This document shows positions 24,801-31,986 of a stretch of 64,000 nt of DNA, one piece after another. The notes beneath the pieces are model-generated. The model ran no database searches. It saw only the letters and a list, made by a program, of their open reading frames with translations, and was not told where the DNA came from. Numbering within the stretch: the stretch's first letter is position 1; every line of letters begins with the position of its first letter. The stretch spans positions 1 through 64,000 of the forward strand of contig JAFYPP010000005.1 of NCBI GenBank assembly GCA_017559995.1, read 5' to 3'. The stretch is from Clostridia bacterium (GTDB lineage Bacteria; Bacillota; Clostridia; Oscillospirales; Butyricicoccaceae). Both the position numbers and the translations under genes were made by a program.

Positions 24801-26936
24801 GACGGCACCCCCACGCTGGGCTGGTTAGACTCTGTCGTATCGGATGATAATAGTGTGCTATTCCCAGCGAGTGCTGACATCTGCTACGCTGAGTATCGAT
24901 CCGGAAAATGGAGCACCGCGAACGTGTTTGCTTCGGTGGATCAAGCTGTAATATCCATGGTGGTTGGAGAGACAGATTCGTCTCTTTCTGTCGGATATAT
25001 TGCTGATACCGATGGCGATTCAGCAACCACAGATGATTACACGCTATATGAGGTAACTGACGAGGGCATTACTGAACTTGCAACTGGTGTTACGGGTAAA
25101 ATCTCTTATGGCGTGTTCCCTGGAACAAAAGTAACTACTTTGCTTTGGAATGACAGTAGCCATCTGTACTCGGCACTTGGCGATGAGATTGCAATCAGTG
25201 GAATCACTAATGAGTATGCAATTGTCAATGATCGTATCTACTTCAGCGCGGCAGAAGAAGACAGCGCAAACTTGTGCGTAGTCCAGTATGAAGACAACAA
25301 CTGGTCTCTCCCGATGACACTAACCGATGGAACGCGTTATCTTGAGGATCTGTCGGTCATTTCCTGGAATGGTGAAGACTATGTATTGGGAATGCATACT
25401 TTAGCAACAATCTACTCTACCGAAATTGTCGATGCAAAGAACCTGGTATGGTCGAAGGTTGCTCCGGTAAATGATTTGAAATTAGAAAGTGTGGATTATG
25501 ATGCCAACAGTTTAGAGCCAGGTGAAGAAACTGAACTCACGCTTTCTATTGTCAACGCAGGTGAAGGAATCGTCGAAAACATCGATATTTACATTGACGA
25601 TACACTTGTAAGCACCGAAATCATTGACTTGTATCCTGGAGAAAATGCAGAAATTGTTATTGAAATCGAATGTCCTGATGCGCTAAAGATGTATGATGTG
25701 TCTATTGCTGAGCCAGACGTCAATGACTATACACCAGAGGATAATACTTTTGCGATAACGGTAGGTTATTCAGATGTCTCTATAGCGATGGTATATGAAC
25801 AGATCGGCGAATACAGCGCGGTGCTCGCATACGTCACTAATGATGGTGTTGATATTGCCTCTGGACATGTTGCCTTTTATGATGACAACCATTACTTTAT
25901 GGGTTCCGGTGAGTTTGCTGATCTACCTGTCGGTGAAACCATCGTAGTCACATGCATTTTGAGTGATGCATTTGTCGGAAATGGTGACATTGACATTTCT
26001 GCCGAGGTGATATGCGCCGCTGAGGATCTCTACGGTTATAACAATGTTGCCACTGTCCATATTGGTGAAATTACGTATGCTACCGAGGTTCAGTTGGTAA
26101 GATTCGATGGCAAAACAGCAACTTCTCTTATTACTTGTGCGCCTGGCACCCATAATACTGCGTTGTTGGCAGCCTATAGCGCTAGTGGCCAGATGCTTGA
26201 GGCATACACCTTCCCTCTTGACGAAGGCGTAAATCAAATCAAACAGAACATTGCGGCTACGGAAGTCGTCTGTGTTCGGGTCTTTTTGCTCAATAAACAC
26301 TATGAGCCTCAAGGCTCTGCGGTGACGGAGATTAATAGAAATGATTTCCGCGCAGAGTTTGCTGAAGCATTATCGGGGCTGACGTATACTCGTAATGCAA
26401 CCTCGGTGGATATTTTCCGGGACGCAGAGGAAATCGATGCAAAATGTGCAGGTTCTGTTTTACGGATGTTTAACTTCGGCCTTATGCTTGGTGATAATAG
26501 AGGTGTTTTCCATCCTGAATCAGCAATAACCCGCGCGGAGTTGGCACAAATAATTTACGTCGCATTGAATGGCGGCGTAGATGATGGTGCTGGTGCTTAT
26601 GCTGACGAGGAACGTTTTTCCGATGTAACCGCTGATGATTGGTATGCTGGATATGCACATTATTGCGCAGAATACAATCTGGGCCCAGCCTCTGGTTATT
26701 TTGACGGTATGGCTCCTGTGACTGTTCCCGAAGCCGCAAGAATAATTTTGGGCGCTATGGGTTATTCTTCTGAATCGTGTGGTTTTGTTGGAGCTAATTG
26801 GTTTAACAATGTCTTGGCTGCTGCAGAGGTTAAAGGCTTGCTCGATGGATTCAATTACTCAACCAACACGTATATTCCTCGCCAGTGGCTTGCGGTCATG
26901 TTCTGTAATGCAATTGACAAAGTACAATCTCAATGA
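21825..26936 (+). CDS. Giant SLH surface protein with DUF6273 and CARDB-like modules
   Basis: 1703 residues; ATG 21825 after GAGGG. Signal peptide about 1-27 (VLPTQVLA). Near 35-300 is a DUF6273-type domain (WTVVNSAGGEVTLFCSEVLF, SDIRNYLNS, FLPDAMDL, GIRPMCNI). A Cna-like beta module follows, then long beta-rich stretches with propeller-like repeats (about 850-1180). A CARDB-like adhesion module lies near 1220-1300 (LTLSIVNAGEGIVENIDIYI). A module shared with the BspA-like protein in C0 (VRVFLLNKHYEP) and a C-terminal SLH region (about 1535-1700; AITRAELAQIIYVAL, FSDVTADDWYAG) complete it. Single-gene cargo of C4. AT-richer than the B12 genes before it. Probably an adhesin or surface-layer-attached scaffold. 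Confidence 0.78.
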   Translation: MKRTQRWISLVLCVAMVFTVLPTQVLAASRTLSKSRSASTKTYSDAIKPGDFLILGNYNGHPLLWTVVNSAGGEVTLFCSEVLFEGEIDASMHEVIAYANLVGGAWEGDSNWHTSDIRNYLNSDEKVVSYKGASKNELPSYSSLPGFLNNFTQDELSLIVDTTHKSHIQYHRTLTDKDGGSSFARIEMFDDLLGFNENAYRGLAYKNTTEKFFLPDAMDLKRANENIGSMMYMEYAYDTANGQHYAPAYREGFWLREPVISGSNYLFWGIYFLDTFSSNGAGYAVFKRGIRPMCNIQFPYKQTLSGEGTLKSPYEINHGDNEAQKVQKPQTLDVPNGKYCICVVDETGQPIENASVNWTVYWDDSDGITEEQFTDEKGCVFFDRFTVDLPLITVEKDNYIKWTNQDTNWQKSEEHFEKVVLYPKAYGAYKLKEARFSANNLVWTWDLLTKTKKRTLGTDADLVWDANNATFYLSCSAYEADRISSYELWQKDQLIATSTTGFFEELSNEQFSEGGGCFVRVISTDNTKVDTAINLEFIKAEINKNMSLNLMSDRLTFKIADSIPFVGGTTVNFSWPITVPVTAVLTDGKVQFGFNVNMEGGKSDEEKIKDVKEVITKARDLKSAFTKQNYAKYLSLVHEPSPVEFFGDAEVNILGYAEMDLGSPVASGYIILEMEASLVEYGYDTLVPVLTIILPVTVQCELSAGMDVQAGVSYDWENATFRSALTFNPWAELEAFGGVGAKKIAGVGAYGSALLEAEIKTKGTPNGLQYIDLTGELGIKAYLGPFSGERPFAYDTWHIYSANNVKRLTLDDRATLWNSIFDASTYQLQDLSYLSEESGQLGEVVFAEPMAAAAGSAKTAFTNLLQNTYRNAQPVMVATEDAVYVAFLHANSETGNIYVVTAKYDGEGWFGTVRADDNALLDDAPSLCVDENGTIHLAYARTDSAFDGETLLSYAENQSIVVGTLDPDTLEFTETEEYFAEGYANKQQLVLIDGTPTLGWLDSVVSDDNSVLFPASADICYAEYRSGKWSTANVFASVDQAVISMVVGETDSSLSVGYIADTDGDSATTDDYTLYEVTDEGITELATGVTGKISYGVFPGTKVTTLLWNDSSHLYSALGDEIAISGITNEYAIVNDRIYFSAAEEDSANLCVVQYEDNNWSLPMTLTDGTRYLEDLSVISWNGEDYVLGMHTLATIYSTEIVDAKNLVWSKVAPVNDLKLESVDYDANSLEPGEETELTLSIVNAGEGIVENIDIYIDDTLVSTEIIDLYPGENAEIVIEIECPDALKMYDVSIAEPDVNDYTPEDNTFAITVGYSDVSIAMVYEQIGEYSAVLAYVTNDGVDIASGHVAFYDDNHYFMGSGEFADLPVGETIVVTCILSDAFVGNGDIDISAEVICAAEDLYGYNNVATVHIGEITYATEVQLVRFDGKTATSLITCAPGTHNTALLAAYSASGQMLEAYTFPLDEGVNQIKQNIAATEVVCVRVFLLNKHYEPQGSAVTEINRNDFRAEFAEALSGLTYTRNATSVDIFRDAEEIDAKCAGSVLRMFNFGLMLGDNRGVFHPESAITRAELAQIIYVALNGGVDDGAGAYADEERFSDVTADDWYAGYAHYCAEYNLGPASGYFDGMAPVTVPEAARIILGAMGYSSESCGFVGANWFNNVLAAAEVKGLLDGFNYSTNTYIPRQWLAVMFCNAIDKVQSQ

Positions 26937-27030
26937 TTACAACGCACTAAAAGCTGGAGTGAGACATACACAAAAACACATTTTTATGGATGGGTCTTGC
27001 ATTTTGAATGTAAAATTGTCCGTTTTGTCT

Positions 27031-27430
27031 CCGTCAGCGAATGGTCAGCAATCTGCTGACCAAACCCCCACTCTGTGATCGCTGTCCTCCGGGTTCCAGA
27101 CCCGGAATCAATTGCTCATAACCCGGAGGTCGTAGGTTCAAATCCTGCCTCCGCAACCACTAAAAACAGTCGCCTATGGCGGCTGTTTTTCTTTTTATCC
27201 GGCAGGATTTGAACCGCCTAATCGATCAACCGGGGTCCCTGCAAAAACGCAGTTTTTGTGGGGTGAATAAGAAATCCTGCCTCCGCAACCACTAGGAAAG
27301 CCTCGTCATTTTAGGATGGCGAGGTTTTTTTCTTATGTTTTCACGCTTTCGATGTAGATGGAAATATACCGGTTTAGACGGAAACAGGCAGTTCTTTTCG
27401 GTCAGCAGATCGCCAGCGCGGACGAGCGAC
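27031..27430 (+). repeat. Repeat R5: tRNA-Met 3' fragment, doubled core
   Basis: GTCAGC arm (27033-27062, inverted copy changed to ATCTGCTGAC), a hairpin with weakened right arm, tRNA-Met 3' fragment at 27115-27159, a mini-cassette like that of R2, shared terminator (27300-27331), then a shorter right arm ending near 27430. Its right flank matches that of R2 (GACGA, then CCGGCGAAATC against CCAGCGAAATC), so R2 and R5 descend from one event. Confidence 0.85.
27141..27294 (+). mobile_element. Mini-cassette in R5, near-identical to the one in R2
   Basis: Core copies at 27141-27162 and 27273-27294 are 132 bp apart. The insert has the same three parts as in R2: a CAGTCGCC/GGCGGCTG terminator, the inverted T-arm piece GGCAGGATTTGAACC (27201-27215) and the CAAAAAC/GTTTTTG hairpin. 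No gene. Confidence 0.7.
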
Positions 27431-27450
27431 CGGCGAAATCGAATAAAGAT

Positions 27451-27497
27451 AAAAGGACGCAGAGTTCAGTCTGCAGTGACTGCTCTGCGTCCTTTTT
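27451..27497. terminator. Two-way terminator right of R5
   Basis: AAAAGGACGCAGAG (27451-27464) pairs with CTCTGCGTCCTTTT (27483-27496). Flanking A and T runs let it work on both strands, notably for the ABC transporter operon arriving from the right. Confidence 0.8.
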
Positions 27498-27557
27498 GCT
27501 GTGCGTTAAAGATATGGAAACTTCTGCGCTGTTTTGCAGGCGGAGCGGGCCGAACCT

Positions 27558-30500
27558 TTATTCTCTTTCGCCCAGCAGAAGCATCAGATTGGTCCTGCCG
27601 ATCACCAGCACCGACAGGGCTGTGCCGAAAAGATAACAGGCGGCAAAAATGCCTACCGATGTCAGCCAACCCACAAAACCGGTGGCAAGACTGAGGATCA
27701 CAGCGGCACCCACGCAGCCCAGCAGGCAGAGCATGGCCTGTTCCAGGAAGAAGGAGAGGAACACCCGGCTGCGGCTTGTGCCAAGGCCGCGGAGGATGGC
27801 GAACTCCATTCGTCTGGTGTTCATGACAAGCCAGCTGATAATAAAACCGAGCACTGCCACCAGCACAAAGAGCACCGGGAAGAGCAATTGGGAGAACCGA
27901 ATATAGCGTCCGAGGCCGCCTGCCGTTTCCACAAAGGCGCGGTCATATAAAAGCAAAGCGGTGCGGTTTGAACGGCGCCCATCCACGCGGGTATAGTTGT
28001 TTTCCTGGAGATAATCCCGCAGTTCATCCAACTGCGAGGGATCGGTAAGGGTAAACACACAGGTGGAAAACCGGGAGTTGAAGTAGAAAAGCTGATCTCG
28101 CTCCTGCGGCGTGTGGACTTGCATGGTGACACGCTGGCCGGCGGGCAGGATTTCCTCCTGTCCGGTGATCCAGTCCTGATCACACCAAAGGGTGAGGGGA
28201 GCGTAGATGTTCAGATCCGCTCCGGCCTGGGTAAAACGGCCCACAGGGATGAACTCCCACAGCACTTCATGGGCCTCGTTGTTCACCCAGTAGCGAATGG
28301 CGATCGGAATACTGTCGCCCAGCTCCAACCCAAAGCGCTCCATGACTGTGTCGGGCATCAGACAGGGAACTGCCGTGGCCTCCCGCTCGGCGGCCAGCAG
28401 GACGATCTGCCAATGGTAAAAGGTCGTGGCTTCTGGCAGAGAGACACAGGCCTCCGGGTCGGCCAGAAAATCCTCGTCCCAACCCTCCAGCCAATCTATC
28501 TCGGGGGCGCCGGAATAAAGAAACTCCGGTGCGGCATCCATGTCGCTTAACGCAAAGATTTGAGGCTGGTTGTCGATCCAGGCGTCACGGCTTTCCTGGG
28601 CAAAGCCGCCGCTGCCGAAGGCCGGGATGTCCTCCGGGAACCAGTAGTGGAATCCCATGGAAACATGGATATCCTTGAGAAGGCCGCTTTTCCAAAGGGT
28701 ACGGGCGTGTTCTGTGGGAATGACAAGATCGGTGGAGCGCCGCCCGTCGAGGCTGACGGCACGGCCCCGGATGTGGGAATCCCGATAGAGGATGTCCATC
28801 TGGCCCTCCCAGTCGGCGGAAGCGCTGGCCAAAATGCCCAGCAGCAAGCTGAGAACCAGTGCGGCAGCCGGAACCAGACCGCTGCGCCAGCCGCCTCGCC
28901 GGGTGCTGAGCAGCGCAAAACGCAAAGGGCCTCTGCCCAGCAGGGAGGTGCCGCCTTTGGGCACACGCACCGAAAGTTTGCCCTTTTTGGGGGCAGACCG
29001 TCTGCGAGCCAGGCGAAGAAAGACGACGCAGAACATGAGACTGGCAAAAAAGACCAGACAAAATGCGACCACGGCCGGCCAACGGGGGACGGCTCCCATT
29101 TCCGGTGCCTGACGGACCACACCCACGGTGCTTTCACTGTAGCGGCTATCCACAGCGTAAAGGGAGCTTGCGGCAGCCAGGGCCATTTCCAGCAGTTTGC
29201 CCAGCATCGTATTTCCCAGCCAGGCGCCTGCTGCCGATGCGGCGGCAGAGATAAGTACGGCGCCCGAAAGCAGCCACAGGGCGATCTTGCCTTTGGGCGT
29301 GCCGAGACTGACCAGAATGTTCACATTTTCCTGCTGACGGCCCACGAAAAGATAGGCGAACAGGATAAGCACCACCAAAGCGCCCAGGGCAGAGGCCAGG
29401 GTGACGGCGGTGGCGGTGGAGCGCATGGCTTCCAGCGGCTGGGCCGCGCCGGAGTAGCCCTGATCGAACAGGGTGACCCGCACGCCGTCGGGGCACAGGG
29501 CCTCGATGGCTTCGGCGGCCTGTCTCGCGGTGCGGTTGTCCAACACCGCCCGGCCTAACGTATAACCGTAAAGGTCGGCGGCAAAGCCGCCCTCGGCGTC
29601 GCTCAGCCACACATAGCCGTAAGTATCCTGGGGACCGGTGGCGATGCCCACCACCTCCAGCCTGCGCTGCAGGCCGTTTTCACGCACCTTCATGCGGTCG
29701 TCGCTGTCGGAGTCAAAATCCTTCACGTCGATGTAGTCGCCCGGAGACAGCTTCATCTGCAGGGCCATGTCGCTGCTGACGACGCACACGCCGCTTTCGC
29801 CCTTTTGGGGAAAGCGTCCCGTGTCCAGACGGAAGATGTCCTGCTGAAAAACCTCCAGAGCGGCAATGTCCGCGCTGGCGCAGAGGGTGACAAAGTTGTT
29901 TGCGCGTGCGTAGTATTCGGCATATTCATAGAAAATGGGGGCAGGCGCACTTTCCTTGGTGTCCTGCCAGGGCAGGGTCTCGCAGCCCTCGTAAAATTCC
30001 GTGATGGCAAAGCACCGGTTCGTGGAGTTGGTGACGGTGAACCGGCCGTGGAGGGTATACCGGCGGCCTTTTTCCGGGACGAAGTCAAAGCCGTTGGTCT
30101 CGACGATCATGGCGGTGGTGCCCTCCAGCTCGCGGGCATAGAGGATGTCGTTTGTCACGGCCGCATAGCCTTGGTTGTCGTTCTGTTTGAACTCGGTAAA
30201 CTGGATGAACTCGATGACGGCATAGTCGGGATAGGCCGCGTTGCCCATGCGCTCAAAGCCTTCCACATGGGCGAGAGTGCTGTCCTGCCGTTCCCAGAGT
30301 TTTACACCCGGTATGGCTGCGAGCGCTGCGTTGTCCAAAGCCGCTGCCGCGGCGCGGGCATAGACGTCTGCCGCGTTTTCGTCGGGATAGTCCGCGCCCA
30401 TGTATTCCACAAGGGCGATGGAGACATAGTTTTCATCCAAGGATGCCAGCTGATTGCCGCAATAGGCCCACATACCCAACCCCAGAGTGAAGGAAAGGCA

Positions 30501-30584
30501 CATCAGCAGGAGCAATGCTGTAAAAAGGATCGTTCGCGTCCTGGCGCGGACGGTGGACAGGATTCCGTTTCGTAAAATCATCAT
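27558..30584 (-). CDS. FtsX/MacB-type ABC transporter permease
   Basis: About 1008 residues, starting at ATG 30584, just after the stop of the ATPase gene (TAACATG), so tightly coupled. Layout: an N-terminal membrane helix (ILFTALLLLMCLSFTLGLGM), a large outside MacB_PCD-like region, an FtsX block of three helices (about 390-540), a second outside region, and a final FtsX block (FPVLFVLVAVLGFIISWLVM; MLCLLGCVGAAVILSLATGF; FAACYLFGTALSVLVI). This is the two-FtsX plan of macrolide/peptide/lipoprotein exporters that work by moving outside domains instead of passing substrate through the membrane. Substrate unknown. GC-rich like the right half of the window. Confidence 0.85.
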   Translation of the reverse strand: MMILRNGILSTVRARTRTILFTALLLLMCLSFTLGLGMWAYCGNQLASLDENYVSIALVEYMGADYPDENAADVYARAAAAALDNAALAAIPGVKLWERQDSTLAHVEGFERMGNAAYPDYAVIEFIQFTEFKQNDNQGYAAVTNDILYARELEGTTAMIVETNGFDFVPEKGRRYTLHGRFTVTNSTNRCFAITEFYEGCETLPWQDTKESAPAPIFYEYAEYYARANNFVTLCASADIAALEVFQQDIFRLDTGRFPQKGESGVCVVSSDMALQMKLSPGDYIDVKDFDSDSDDRMKVRENGLQRRLEVVGIATGPQDTYGYVWLSDAEGGFAADLYGYTLGRAVLDNRTARQAAEAIEALCPDGVRVTLFDQGYSGAAQPLEAMRSTATAVTLASALGALVVLILFAYLFVGRQQENVNILVSLGTPKGKIALWLLSGAVLISAAASAAGAWLGNTMLGKLLEMALAAASSLYAVDSRYSESTVGVVRQAPEMGAVPRWPAVVAFCLVFFASLMFCVVFLRLARRRSAPKKGKLSVRVPKGGTSLLGRGPLRFALLSTRRGGWRSGLVPAAALVLSLLLGILASASADWEGQMDILYRDSHIRGRAVSLDGRRSTDLVIPTEHARTLWKSGLLKDIHVSMGFHYWFPEDIPAFGSGGFAQESRDAWIDNQPQIFALSDMDAAPEFLYSGAPEIDWLEGWDEDFLADPEACVSLPEATTFYHWQIVLLAAEREATAVPCLMPDTVMERFGLELGDSIPIAIRYWVNNEAHEVLWEFIPVGRFTQAGADLNIYAPLTLWCDQDWITGQEEILPAGQRVTMQVHTPQERDQLFYFNSRFSTCVFTLTDPSQLDELRDYLQENNYTRVDGRRSNRTALLLYDRAFVETAGGLGRYIRFSQLLFPVLFVLVAVLGFIISWLVMNTRRMEFAILRGLGTSRSRVFLSFFLEQAMLCLLGCVGAAVILSLATGFVGWLTSVGIFAACYLFGTALSVLVIGRTNLMLLLGERE

Positions 30585-30585
30585 G

Positions 30586-31257
30586 TTATTCCTTTGTGTG
30601 CACCTGGCCGTCACGCAGTTCCAAAATTTCGTCGGCCTTGGCTGCCAGATCCATATCGTGGGTGACGATGATCACGCAATAGCCCTCTTCATGGGCCAGA
30701 CGGCACAGCAGCGAGGCGATGTTTTCGCTGTTGGCGGTGTCCAGATTGCCGGTGGGCTCGTCCGCAAGGAGGATGCCGGTGTCCATGCCCAGCGCCCGGG
30801 CGATGGCCACGCGCTGCTGCTCACCGCCGGAGAGCATGGTGGGATAGCGGTCCAGCACCGACTCGGGCAGACCCACCCGGGCGACCAGCTGGGCGGCCTT
30901 TTCCTTGGCGGCTTTGGGCTTCATGCCCCGCAGCTCCATGGGATACATGACGTTTTCCGCCACGGTGAGCAGGGGGAACAGCCGGAAGGACTGGTAGATG
31001 ACGGCCACCTTTTCCCGGCGATAGCGGTCCAGGCTGAGGGAGGCGGTGGGCACGCCTTCACAGATGACCTCACCGCCGGTGGGCAGGTCCAGACCGGCCA
31101 TCAGGCTCAGCAGGGTGGTCTTGCCGCTGCCGCTGCGGCCCACGATGGCGTGGACCTTTCCGGCGTCAAAGGCATGATTGATGCCCTTCAGGGCCTCCAC
31201 TTTCTGATATTGGGTCTGATAGGTATATCGCACGTCGCGCAGCTGCAGGATCGCCAT
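30586..31257 (-). CDS. ABC transporter ATPase (LolD/MacB type)
   Basis: 223 residues; ATG 31257 after TTGGAGG. Walker A GRSGSGKT, Q-loop YQSF, signature LSGGEQQR, Walker B GILLADEP, and switch His in IVTHD are all intact. The sequence groups with LolD/MacB/YknY ATPases that pair with FtsX-type permeases, here the gene directly downstream. It drives the mechanotransmission cycle from the cytoplasm. Confidence 0.92.
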   Translation of the reverse strand: MAILQLRDVRYTYQTQYQKVEALKGINHAFDAGKVHAIVGRSGSGKTTLLSLMAGLDLPTGGEVICEGVPTASLSLDRYRREKVAVIYQSFRLFPLLTVAENVMYPMELRGMKPKAAKEKAAQLVARVGLPESVLDRYPTMLSGGEQQRVAIARALGMDTGILLADEPTGNLDTANSENIASLLCRLAHEEGYCVIIVTHDMDLAAKADEILELRDGQVHTKE

Positions 31258-31359
31258 AGAATACCTCCAAGCGGGAAGATGATAGATGATGAAAGAATTA
31301 TAGCACATGGAGCCTCAAATGACGAGGATAAACCGAGGAAATTTCGTGTTTTGGTCGCT

Positions 31360-31665
31360 TAAGGAAAGCGCCCTTTGCCGACAAGGGCGTGTGGTGGAGA
31401 TCATTGCCGGTCTAACGCCCTGCGCGGGTATCCCTAAATCATTGAGCCGACCCATGGCAGCACGGCTGTGTAAGAGATACCTTAAACAATCCGTCAGCGA
31501 ATCGGCAGTGAGAGGATGCGTGACGAAGATCGATGAACTACTTTTTGGTATTCCGTCTGCTGCAGATATAGACTTTCAAAAATGGTTATGCTATTCGGTC
31601 GGTCGCAGGTTCCTCTGCTGCCGATGCAACTATTAAGACAGTCGCCTTTGGCGGCTGTCTTTCTT
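31360..31665 (+). repeat. Decayed repeat R6 with remnant left flank
   Basis: Bases 31360-31490 align with 13480-13617 (shared GACAAGGGC, GTGGTGGAGAT, GGTATCC, ATCATTGAG pieces). Then CCGTCAGCGAATC at 31490 matches the start of the left arm. The end (31605-31664) resembles the tRNA 3' end plus terminator of the mini-cassette (TCGCAGGTTC, GATGCAACTA, then ACAGTCGCC/GGCGGCTGT). The middle is diverged. It marks the probable right edge of the island. No gene is supported from 31258 to 31786. Confidence 0.55.
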
Positions 31666-31727
31666 TGCGTTCAAACGATTTTTTACAAAAACTGCCATGA
31701 GTCGTGGGGCGGAACTGGGAAAATCTG

Positions 31728-31756
31728 TTGACGGTGCAACCAGTTTATGGTACAAT
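31728..31756 (+). promoter_or_regulatory. Sigma-A promoter of scfA
   Basis: TTGACG at 31728-31733, exactly 17 bases, TACAAT at 31751-31756. Start of transcription is expected near 31763, with AGGAGG-like ATCTGGAGG before the ATG at 31787. Confidence 0.8.
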
Positions 31757-31786
31757 TACCATAGTTTTCTATCTGGAGGTACAATT

Positions 31787-31927
31787 ATGGAGCGTATTCT
31801 GACCATCGAAACCCGCAACCTGTGCGAGAGCGCAAAGAACGGCGGCTGCGGTGAGTGCCAGACTTCCTGCCAGTCTGCCTGCAAGACCAGCTGCGGTATT
31901 GCTAACCAGCAGTGCGAGAATAAGTAA
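31787..31927 (+). CDS. scfA: SCIFF ranthipeptide precursor (six Cys in forty-five)
   Basis: 46 residues, ATG 31787 behind TGGAGG. The C-terminal half has the strongly conserved SCIFF core CGECQTSCQSACKTSCGIAN, with a last Cys at 43. Seven Cys in total (13, 21, 24, 28, 32, 36, 43). SCIFF peptides are near-universal in Clostridia and are modified by the neighbouring radical SAM enzyme to carry thioether bonds between Cys and Thr-type residues. The exact role is debated (signalling or regulation). Confidence 0.95.
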   Translation: MERILTIETRNLCESAKNGGCGECQTSCQSACKTSCGIANQQCENK

Positions 31928-31939
31928 TTGGAACTGTTA

Positions 31940-31966
31940 AAATGCCGCCGATGGCGGCATTTTTTC
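31940..31966 (+). terminator. Terminator between scfA and scfB
   Basis: AAATGCCGCC, loop GAT, GGCGGCATTT then T run. It would let scfA be made in excess over the maturase, as fits a precursor-enzyme pair. Confidence 0.85.
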
Positions 31967-31986
31967 GTGTAAGGAGAATAAACTAT

